From: Pelobates cultripes
Taxonomy: Eukaryota > Chordata > Amphibia > Anura > Pelobatidae
Assembly (NCBI GenBank): GCA_933207985.1
Contig: OW240921.1
Location: 89,914,986 to 89,978,985 of the forward strand
Direction of reading: 5' to 3'
Length of the DNA: 64,000 nucleotides
Shown: positions 32,301 through 42,900 of the stretch, piece after piece
Layout: each line of letters opens with the position of its first letter
Position numbering within the stretch: the stretch's first letter is position 1
Notes under the pieces: generated by a model
Told to the model about the DNA's origin: nothing
The model's input: only the letters and a program-made list of their open reading frames with translations
Database searches by the model: none
Program-made: the position numbers and the translations under genes

Positions 32301-32685
32301 TTTTCACAGGAAAATTAAATATGTAATTCAGTGTGCTGTAATGTGTAGCTATGACATGCTGATAGTAACAATATAATAGCTGGAGCAGCAGAGCCGCGCA
32401 GAGAGAGATTGATTTATTTAGGCTGCGGTTTCCACACGGAGGGATTTAATGCTGCACACACAGGTTGCCATGGCAACCTTCCCCCTGCAGCGAGGGGAGG
32501 GGGGAGATCCATGGCTTATGGGTCTGTCTCCTCAGCACTGAGAGAATGAGCTGAACTGCATCCCGAGGGGGAGACTGTGCGAGTCATTAGTGAATAGCTC
32601 GGTGTGAGCGAGACCTGGCGGGACACAGTGTGACGGGAGTCTGTCAGCCGAGCTGGATCACCGGGTGTGAGAATTATGGGGTTCA
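32301..32685. promoter_or_regulatory. Divergent UTP3 / CCDC30 promoter region
   Basis: GC-richer sequence between the UTP3 5' end and the start of the rightward gene. It contains the X-box palindrome. The stretch 32540-32664 could be the non-coding first exon of the rightward gene, with a weak donor at ACCGG|GTGTGA; this is inference. Confidence 0.55.
32463..32478. promoter_or_regulatory. Perfect palindromic RFX X-box
   Basis: GGTTGCCATGGCAACC is a full match to the X-box consensus GTNRCC-N(0-3)-RGYAAC, both halves intact. RFX factors bind this to activate ciliary genes. It lies in the divergent promoter, 290 bp from the UTP3 ATG. Confidence 0.85.
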
Positions 32686-34530
32686 GGGGTGTGCTGAGAG
32701 CTGGATCAGGGATTTAGGGGTGTGCTGAGAGCTGGATCAGGGATTTAGGGGTGTGCTGAGAAATGGATCAGGGATTTAGGGGTGTGCTGAGAGCCGGATC
32801 AGGGATTTAGGGGTGTGCTGAGAGCTGGATCAGGGATTTAGGGGTGTGCTGAGAGCTGGATCAGGGATTTAGGGGTGTGTTGAGAGCTGGATCAGGGATT
32901 TAGGGGTGTGCTGTGAGCTGGATAGGGGATTTAGGGGTATGCTGTGAGCTGGATCAGGGATTAAGGGGTGTGCTGAGAGCTGGATCAGGGATTTAGGGGT
33001 GTGCTGTGAGCTGGATCGGGGATTTAGGGGTGTGCTGAGAGCCGGATCGGGGATTTAGGGGTGTGCTGTGAGCTGGATCGGGGATTTAGGGGTGTGCTGA
33101 GAGCCGGATCGGGGATTTAGGGGTGTGCTGTGAGCTGGATCAGGGATTTAGGGGTGTGCTGTGAGCTGGATCAGGGATTTAGGGGTGTGCTGAGAGCTGG
33201 ATCAGGGATTTAGGGGTGTGCTGTGAGCTGGATCAGGGATTAGGTGTGTGTGCTGAGAGCTGGATCAGGGATTTAGGGGTGTGCTGAGAGCTGGATCAGG
33301 GATTTAGGGGTGTGCTGAGAGCTGGATCAGGGATTTAGGGGTGTGCTGAGAGCTGGATCAGTGATTTAGGGGTGTGCTGAGAGCTGGATCAGGGATTTAG
33401 GGGTGTGCTGTGAGCTGGATCAGGGATTTAGGGGTGTGCTGTGAGCTGGATCAGGGATTTAGGGGTGTGCTGAGAGCTGGATCTGGGATTTAGGGGTGTG
33501 CTGAGAGCTGGATCAGGGATTTAGGGGTGTGCTGTGAGCTGGATCAGGGATTTAGGGGTGTGCTGTGAGCTGGATCTGGGATTTAGGGGTGTGCTGAGAG
33601 CTGGATCAGGGATTTAGGGGTGTGCTGTGAGCTGGATCAGGGATTTAGGGGTGTGCTGTGAGCTGGATCAGGGATTTAGGGGTGTGCTGTGAGCTTGGAC
33701 AAGGTTATAGGGGTGTGCTCTGAGTTGGATAAGGGATTTAGGGGTGTGCTGAGAGTTGGATCAGTGATTTAGGGGTGTGCTGTGAGCTGGATCAGGGATT
33801 TAGTGGTGTGCTGTGACTTGGACCAGGTTATAGGGATGTGCTGTAAATTGGCTTACAGATGTAGGGGTGTGCTGCGAGTTGTATCAGGTATTATTTAGGG
33901 GTGTTTTTTTTTATATTTAGATTTATAAGGATTTTTTCATGGTTCTTATGATTTGTTTATTTTTATATGAATAAATATTTTGTGTATATGTACATTTTTA
34001 TCTTATTCTACAGCTACTGCTTTGGAGTGTAATTTTTCTAGTGGTCATATTTTATTTGGAGCGCTCACATACCCTTGTTGGTTTATATTTTATTTGGTTG
34101 TTTAGTCGCTCTTTTGTATGTGACGCAGCCCTGCTTATTATTGTGTATAGAGTTTTTGTATACTCCAATTCAGATTATTTTGATGTTTATTATTTAGGGG
34201 TGTGCTGCGAGTTGTATCAGGTATTTAGAGGTGTGCTGTGAGTTGGATCAGGTATTGCTGTAACTTGGGGTGTGCTCTAAATTTTCTCAGGTATTTAGGG
34301 GTGTGCTGTGTGTTTGCTCAGGGATGTAGGGGTGTGCTGTGACTTGGATCAGGGATGTAGTGGTGTGCTGTGACTTGGATCAGTGGTATAAGGGTGTGCT
34401 TTGAGTTAAATTAGTGTTTTAGGGGAGGAGTGGGCTCTGAATTGAACGAGAAGCTTAGTTTGGGATGTAAACCAGGAGTTGAGATGAATTAGGAGTTTAG
34501 GGGTGTGCTGTGAGCCAGCTTAGGGATTGA
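32686..34530. repeat. 31-bp minisatellite, about 34 good copies plus decayed tail
   Basis: The unit reads GATTTAGGGGTGTGCTG, then AGAGCTGGATCAGG or TGAGCTGGATCAGG. The two variants (GAGAG or GTGAG) are interspersed along the array. Copies are near-perfect to about 33700, then decay, and an insertion splits the tail. The flank at 32648-32666 (GAGCTGGATCACCGG) shares the unit's GAGCTGGATCA, so the array probably grew from that sequence. It lies in the first intron or 5' region of the coiled-coil gene. Confidence 0.95.
33889..34203. mobile_element. Retroposed insertion inside the 31-bp minisatellite
   Basis: TATTATTTAGGGGTGT occurs at 33889-33904 and 34188-34203. Between them is 283 bp of unrelated AT-rich sequence starting with a T-run, as for a poly(A)-tailed element inserted in reverse. 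Removing it and one copy of the repeat restores a continuous minisatellite. Confidence 0.65.
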
Positions 34531-36927
34531 TGACCATGCTGTAAATTGGACTAGAAGTTGTGTTCTGTTTGGAATTGTATGAAAGCTGCTGTGAGATAGA
34601 TCAGGTATTCAAGGTTTCTGAGTTTATTCAGTGGGTTTGATGTGTGTGCTGTGTGCTCGAACAAGGTTTAAGAGCTGTGGTTGACCAAGATGAGTTTGTA
34701 ATGGATGTTCTCTGATTTGGATCAGTTTGTAAGGGGTCAGTGGCAACTATGATTTGACCTTAAGGGGATCACTGTGTGCTAGCTATTAAATGATGTCTGA
34801 GACATGGATCTGATTGTAAAATTGGTACTATGATTTGTATTGGAGTGTAAGATGCTCTCGGTAACAAGAGTCAGATTGTAAGGTGTGCATTGTGACCCAA
34901 ATCAGATTGTAAGGTGTGTGTGTGTGCTGTGATCAGAAACCTCTTGTAAGGTGTGTGCTGTGATAAGGGTCAGCATTTAAGGATAAAGTGTGTAACATAT
35001 TTTTGAGGTTTGAGTTTTTAAATTTGATCCCTATGCCATGTTTTAGGAATACAAGCAGAATCATGGAAAAGGAAGAAGACGTTCACAAATTTACAGGTGT
35101 ACAGTAAGGCTGTTTAAAAGCATGTCATGATATTTGGGGCATTCCGTACTGGTATGAGAAAGGTCCTGTATAGTACGATGGTTACAAGTCTTTCTATGGT
35201 GGGCCAGCGCAGACCGCCCTGCAGAATTTCCTTGCGTAATTCAATCAAGGTGTGACGATATGGAAACTGGGATGTAAAGCCACAATGGATAAGGTAAGAT
35301 TGCCTGCCTATGTAATTAGCAAGTTATTATAGTCACCATTACTCATCTGTGTATTTTTGCACACTGTCATTTGTGGTTTTTATATTTTGAGAAATTTATG
35401 TAAATTAGGTACGCACTGGATTTTCTTATGCCTTGGGCAAAACTCAAATATAAGATCCCATAATTCCATCACCCCCTAGCTCATTACCCCCTGCCCTGTA
35501 GCTCTAACCAATCAAATTCCCCTCAGCACTATCATACCTATGTCATTTTCCTAATCCCCTCTCCAGCTCTATTAACATTAAACCAACTCATTGTCCCATG
35601 ATCTACTAATTCAATACCATAGTTAACCATGCCCGCAGATTGCAATCGTTCCCAGTCCCAATCAATCCCAGCCAGCACCCTTAGCCCCCCAATTATAAGA
35701 ATAGTATCCAACACTCTCACACTATGTGTAATTTACAGATTAATTTCTGTTTTATTATCTTACATGTAATCCTTCTTAACATTTAATAGGAATGTGTTTT
35801 TTTTTTTTTTATGGTGTATGGTCTGTTGTTTCCTAAATTGGTAATGTAAGGCTATGCTAAAGTAAACGAGTTACTCCTCACAGATGCAGTCTACGTGTGA
35901 TGTCACATCTGTGCTATTTCCAGGGTTTATAAGAAGACTGATCTCAGTTTATTGTACAGTAAAGGATACTTAGCCAGCGACAGCATAGGAATACTGAGCA
36001 TGAAAGTTATTTTACTCTAATATCATTTTGAATGAATTGGTTAGGAGGGGATAGAACCCAGTGCTAGACACAAATATTGTAGGGCAGATTCCTGTATATA
36101 TTGTCCATCCTCTGATATACCACCTGTTAGATTGTGGGAGGTGTAGCGTCGTACTGGGCAACAGTATGAATCCCGAAATGTAATGAATGGATGTCTTGGG
36201 GCTGCCACATGCTACCCAATTGTGATCTTGAGAACAGCTGGACCACTTTGTGTTCAGATCCCCTTCAGTGCTCTTCAGCTAAGACTTTCAATTCAGTTTC
36301 AGTGAAGAATGTATGCTGAGAGGGCATTTTATTAATTAATGAGACACTGGTAGACAGATACAATAGGATTTCCATCAATTAAAATGGTGCATGCGAAACG
36401 GCAAATGGAAGTTAAGAATAGAGTAAATAAAACAACATATTGGATTCATTTTTACATGAAATATGTTCACCTGTTATTCTGGGGAAAAAAATTGTGAAAA
36501 TATGTTTTGGGGAAAAATAAATCAATATTTAAAACGTTGTACTATCACAAACCATTATCCATGTATTATTGATATCAAGATACATTAAACACAATTGTAA
36601 ATGGTTTTTGATTGTACATTTGTTTACTTTGTATTTTGTCCCTGTATGATGTAATATTTAAATCCCTGTTCTTTCGTTTCTTCTACTCTTTTACCACTTA
36701 ATCTTTGTTCTTTTTCTTTTATTGTTAAATTTACTGTAGGTTTTGTTAATATCAAGCAATGTATTTTATTTTCTTAGATTGCGTTTACTCTGTCTAATTG
36801 TAGTCACTATAACGTGATTTGTCTCATTTCATTGTTTTGAGGTTCTACCAGGGAATGCAAGCTTTTAGCATCAAGTATTTGTGATCATTTAGGGAAACTG
36901 TTCATTTTTTTTTTTTTTCATTTCCAG
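34531..36927 (+). other. 5' region of coiled-coil gene
   Basis: Decayed repeat, then AT-rich intron. A possible upstream exon begins after TGTTTTAG at 35047. Its ATG at 35063 opens only a 14-codon frame, so it is more likely 5' UTR than coding. Other small upstream frames occur before 35285. Confidence 0.4.
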
Positions 36928-39900
36928 GACCATTTCCAATTAGAAGACATAATCAAAAACCTAAAAGAGGACGGACTTGATCCTGGGTCTTCTGGAGCAG
37001 ATCACTTGACTTTTCTGTGGAAGCTCTACCAAGGCACTCAAGGCAAATTACAGGAGGCCACTAACAGTTTGATGGAATTTAAACAACAACAAGCAGAGGA
37101 AATGAAAGAAGTGAGTTCACAGTAGCATAATTATGAGCCACATATTAAAAACTATTCAAGATACTTGGTCTGCTGTTGCCTTAAAACCAAGTTTGCTCAG
37201 CTGCTTTCCTCCTATTGTTTACAGACTATACCTCCCAAAATCCATTGTCACTTCAAAATCAATAAATAAAAGATGATGGTACATGTGTTTTAAAACCTGG
37301 GGGGCTGTGGTTGTTGGACATTTAAGACACCAGATAAAACGATCATCTGCCAGTTAAATTGCCCTATCATCAATTTTTTTAATTTTTTTAATTTGACAGT
37401 CTTTATTTTTATGAGAATGATAACACAGTCATGATGTACATTTTTGTGTAGCCAAGAAACACTATGACATTGCATGTCTATACACTATGGTGATGTCTGA
37501 CCAGCAGTCTGTATCAGTTCGAAAAGGTTACCTTTAAATGGACTCTCCAGTGCCAGGAAAACAAACCATTTTCCTGCCACTGCAGGTCCCCTATCGCTAT
37601 CCCAGATTGCTGAAGGGGTTCTTCAGTGACTTACCTGTATCCAGCACCAATGTCCCTCGGTGCTGGGTCAGGGTCTGCCCACGCTCCTCCCCTGCTGACG
37701 TCAGGGGTTAAAACGCCTTCAGTGACTTACCTGTATCCAGCACCAATGTCCCTCGGTGCTGGGTCAGGGTCTGCCCACGCTCCTCCCCTGCTGACGTCAT
37801 GCGGCGGGGGAGACCTCACTGAAAAATGCTTTCCTATGGGGATTTCAGCGACGCTCGAACACGGGCACACGGAAGTGCCCGCTAGTGGCTGTCTAAAAGA
37901 CAGCCACTAGAGGAGGAGTTAACCCTGCAAGGTAAATATTGCAGTCTATGAAAACTGCAATAATTACACTTGTAGGGTTAAGGGTAGTGGGAGTTGGCAC
38001 CCAGACCACTCCAATGGGCAGAAGTGGTCTGGGTGCCTGGAGTGTCCCTTTAACTCTCACATGTCAAATTACTAGTGTTGTGCTTACATTACCAGTGTCA
38101 CATCTCATTTAACATTCATGTATTTTTCTTCATAAAACGAAATACATACTACTATATACAAGTGGGTGTTTGATCAATTGGGGTAAAGTATGTCCTATCC
38201 TTTCGTTCCAACCGTCCTATAAGTATCGGGAAGTGTCAGATTTTCTCAACCGATGATGTTTAGTTGGGTACAGGGTGTTTTTAAAAGTGACCTTTTGCTG
38301 GTGTGGTGATGGACCACTGGACAACCCACAGCGATGGGGAGCCCTAACCGGTTTAGAAGGGACTGCTTGGGTTAGCTGCTTGTTGACCTAGAGTTAGTTG
38401 GAATAGCCACTCAGTCTCGCCCAGGTGCGTCTCATCACCTGCGACAATGATATACTTTAAATAAAAATATTGTGAGGGATTTTTTTTTTCCTCCAGTGTC
38501 TCTACCATTAGGTGCTTGCGGCTAGGGCGAGTCCCGTGTTGTCTGGTTTTCTGGATATGCCTGTCCCATTTATCCTGAACTTCTTGAAATTTGTCACCTA
38601 CCATGATATGTTCTCTTGCCATGTATTCATAGTCTAAATTAGTGGATATTTGGTTTCCAAGAGCTTGCGTAGAAGGCGGCTCGGGGGATTTCAGGGCTCT
38701 GGCTATTAGGGTGTTAGCTGCTATTATGTAGTGGAATATAAGAATTGAATCTAGTTTGCTAAATACATCTATTGACATTAAGAGGAGACTCCTCTCTGAC
38801 CGTAGAGTAAACTTGGTACTTAAAGCTCCAGATATCTCCCCCTCCACCGATTCCAAAAAAGGCCGTAATTTGGTCCCATCCGTGGTCTTGCATCTCCAGC
38901 AAGTCCCTGAGGTGTTGGAATACATGCTCGCCAGCTTCACTGGCACCATGTACCATTTGTATTGTAACTTGCGTATGAGTTCAAAGTTGGAGCCACAGGC
39001 TGATCTGCCCTTGTGAGCCATATAGGCCCTTTTCCATTAGAGGGATATGAAATGTGCGCCTATGTCTGTTTGCCATGCCTGCTTGTGTATGGCCGTGAAA
39101 TTTCTAAGTTCAGTATTCAGTAAAGCATAACCTAGGGACAGTGTTCTCTTGGGTGTGGCCGGAGATAGCAGGCTCTTTCATAGGGGGTAAAATTAATTAT
39201 TTGCTCTGTCATCTTTAGTTGGCCCTGTAACACTGATTTGACCTGTAGGTAGGAAAACACTGTTGTAGACAGTAGGTTATACTTGGCTTGTAAATCCGGA
39301 TGTTGTAATAGTTTACCCGCTTCGTAAAGCTGGTGGACATGGGTGCAACCTCCATTTACCCAGGGTCTATAGTCGAAAGATGGAATTATGAAGTGTATGC
39401 TTAGGATTGGGGAAGCCAGAGACCAGGTCCCGGTTGAGCACACTCTATCTCTCTCCGAGTTCCATATCTGTAATAGCAGTGAGGTGGTTTGTAACATGTC
39501 TGACACTTTAGGTCGGTCTGTTTTAGGTATTCAAAAGTGGTGGCTTATAGCTTTGTGGCACGCCCAATGGGATTCGATTGCGATCCACTGTGGGGGTGCT
39601 ATCTTCGTTTGAGATGTCACTATAGTGGCCACCCTATCATCTCTTTAATATCAGTTTTGGCAAAGTTAAAGGGATAGTCTAGGCATTAAAACTACTTTAG
39701 TTTAATGAAGCAGCTTTTGTGCATAGATCATGCCCCTGCATTCTCACTTATGAATTATCTGCCATTTAGGAGTTAAATCACTTTTGTTTCTGTTTATATA
39801 GCCATAGCCACACCTCTCCTGGCTATGACTCATACAAAATATATACAAAAGAAAAAACTGGAATCTGGCTAAATTAAGAATTTATGAAAAAGGAAAGCCA

Positions 39901-42900
39901 ATACTCAAAAATGTGTTTAATGATAAAATATGTGCTTCAAATGGTTATACTCACAATAAGATTGAATGTGTATCACTTTAAGGGTGCCTCCCCTGATGTA
40001 GGTGGGGGGCTAAATAACATCTTGTCCTCTTTGGAATCGTCCTCTTCTGGAATGGACTCAGGAATCCAGATGTATTCAAAATTATATTTTTATTGTAGCA
40101 GCGTATTTACAAACATAAATAAAAAATGTTATGGGTGTATATAAAAAGTCCCAAGTCCTACGCGTTTATGTATTGTTTTCCTTTTGTGTAGATTCTTAAT
40201 TTAGCCAGATTCCATTTTTTTCTTTTGTATGTTTAATTTTTAGTGTTAAAGATACCCACCTGGAGGGTTACCTTGGGGGGCTGAAGTCCACAGTGAAAGT
40301 TATTTTTTATTAACTTATTTATTATATTTTTACCTTGTTATATATTTGTTTAACCTTTGTTTGTGCTAAGAGGTAATATACACTGTGAATCACACAGCCT
40401 GCATAGAAAAAAAAAATGGTTTCACTTTCAATCAGAAGTTAAAGGGAAACTCCAGTGCCAGGAAAACAACCCGTTTTCCTGGCACTGTAGGTCCCCTCTC
40501 CCTCCAATCCCCGGTTGCTGAAGGGGTGAAACTTACCAAAGGCAGCGACATGTCCCGTGTCGCTGCTTCTTCCTCCGCCGCTGCTCCTTCCTCCGCCGCT
40601 GCTCCTCCCAGTGATTGCATCAGCCGGCATTAGCGCTCCCCATAGGAAAGCATTGGAAATGCTTTTCAATGCTTTCCTTTGGGGAAATGAGCGATGCTGG
40701 AGGTCCTCACAGCCTGAGGACGTCCAGCGATGCACTAACACAGGTTTTCTGTGCTGTGGACAAGGAAGTGCCCTCTAGTGGCTGTCTTGTAGTTAACCCT
40801 GCAATGTAGTTATTGCAGTTTATAAAAAAAAACTGCAATAATTACAGTTGCAGGGTTAAAGGACCGTTATAGTGCCAGGAAAACATACTCTTTTTCCTGG
40901 CACTATAGTGCCCTGAGGGTGCCCCCAGCTCTGGGGAGAGGAAAGGGGTAAAAACTTACCTTTTTCCAGCGCTGGGCGGGATGCTCTCCGCCTCCGATCC
41001 TCCACCATTCCTCCCATTCGGCTGAATGCGCACGCGCGGCAAGAGCTGCGCGCGCATTCAGCCGGTCGCATAGGAAAGCATTTACAATGATTTTCACAGT
41101 GAGAATCACGCAAGCGCCTCTAGCCTCTAGAGGAATTGGAGGAAGGATTAATCCATTTGTAAACATAGCAGTTTCTCTGAAACTGCTATGTTTATAAAAA
41201 AATGGGTTAATCCTAGCTGGACCTGGCACCCAGACCACTTCATTAAGCTGAAGTGGTCTGGGTGCCTAGAGTGGTCCTTTAAGAGTAGTGGGAGTTGGCA
41301 CCCAGACCACTCCAATGGGCAGAAGTGGTCTGAGTGCCTGGAGTGTCCCTTTAACTTGCTCTAGAAGTTTTTATTTCCTGCTCTGTAAATTAAACTTTAA
41401 TCACTCACAGGGGTTTCTGCAGAGTCTATAAGACCATTAACAGAGCAGGAGATAAATAATTCTAAATTAAACGGAATATGCAATAAAGGAAGTTTAAACG
41501 TTAGATATCTCTTTACATAAAGTGTTTAAGAAGGCTGTGCAAGGCACATGCAGGGAGGTGGGACTAGGGCTGCATAAACCAAGTAATTTAACTCTTAAAT
41601 GGCAGAGAATAGAGCAGTGAGACTACAGAGGCATAATCTATACACCAAAACTGTTTCATTAAGCTATGGTTGTTTTAGTGCCTATAGTGTCCTTTAACTT
41701 GTATAGATGTTTTTATCTCTTGCTCTGTAAATTAAACTTTAATCACTCACAGGAGGCTCCTGTGGGCTCTAGAAGGCTATTAACAGATCAGATAAGAAAT
41801 TCTAGATTAAACAGACTGTGCAATAAAGAAACTTAAAATTTCTAAGTTCCCTTTCAGGAAGTGATTTGGTAGGTCACATGCATGGAGGCGTGCCTAGGGC
41901 TATGTAAACAGTGTGATTAAACGCCTTAATGGCAAATAATTGAGTATTGAGACGGGAGGAGAATGATCTATACACCAAAACTGCTTCATTACGCTAAAGT
42001 TATTTTGGTGCCTATAGTACACAAAGTAAAATTCTGTGAGTTGTAAAGTGGCAAGCAAGTCATTCCCAACACTTTAGTGTTCATTTTAAAGGCTCTACTG
42101 TAAACTAATATTTCTTATCAATACATTTTCATGTTTTGTTTTTTTTTTAATTGTGCTAGCGACATCTTTGGCAACAACACATATTAGAGATTTGATAAAG
42201 GAAAGATCCCTTAAAATCTTGTCTTTCCCAAATTCTATTAGTCTGGTAAATACTGCAATACAATGCTAAGCTCGCATTGGTAAGTTGTTTCACTGTGATG
42301 CCATTGATTCCTGTTTTTAGCTTGTTGGAAAAGAAACCAATTGTAAACTCGATGTGTGTTGCCATTTTGATATCACTAGGTAGAGAATTATGTGGCTCAC
42401 ATCCGGAGCTTGACTGAAGAAAGGGAAGCTCTCACTACGGATTTTGAGAAAGAAAACATTCAGCTTCGAATTGAGCTGGAAAAACTCCAGGTTCAGCAAG
42501 GTGAAATTCGCCAATGTTTAAAATTGTTACATTTATTTAAAAACACATTTTGATTTCACATACAACTCTGTATCTAATGAATCTCATCAGCTGTGCTATT
42601 TTTAATAGTAATTACTTAAAACATTTGATTTATCAGAAAATTTTTAAAAAATCATCAGCATTTGTAGCAATTTATTTTGTGTGGTGATATCGCTCTGTTT
42701 CTTGTAGCTGTGTCTCTGAGGTACAAATTGCTAGGAATTCAAAGAAAATTCAAATTTTTGTTTTGTTTTTCTCAATGCTTTCCTATGGACGTTCTGCGCG
42801 ATGGATGCGAAATTCGCATTCCCGCGTTGCAGATGCGCCTCTAGCGGCTGTCAGGAAGACAGCCACTAGAGGCTGGATTAACATTGCAATGTAAACATAG

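Larger units (their letters stand above)
39666..41697. mobile_element. T2-like MITE family C host, split by nested insertions
   Basis: The left end TTAAAGGGATAGTCTAGGC (39666) and right end CTATAGTGTCCTTTAA (41697) belong to one family C element. It is cut twice: after GGCTATGACTCA (near 39831-40386) and at the TTAA of CAGAAGTTAA (40439-41354). The copy at 31645-32060 is unbroken at the second site. Confidence 0.7.

Noticed and set aside
35063..35106. Upstream start MEKEEDVHKFTG for the coiled-coil gene
   Set aside because: Unspliced it stops after 14 codons. The only in-phase splice to the MDK exon uses a poor acceptor, so ATG 35285 with a near-ideal context is preferred.
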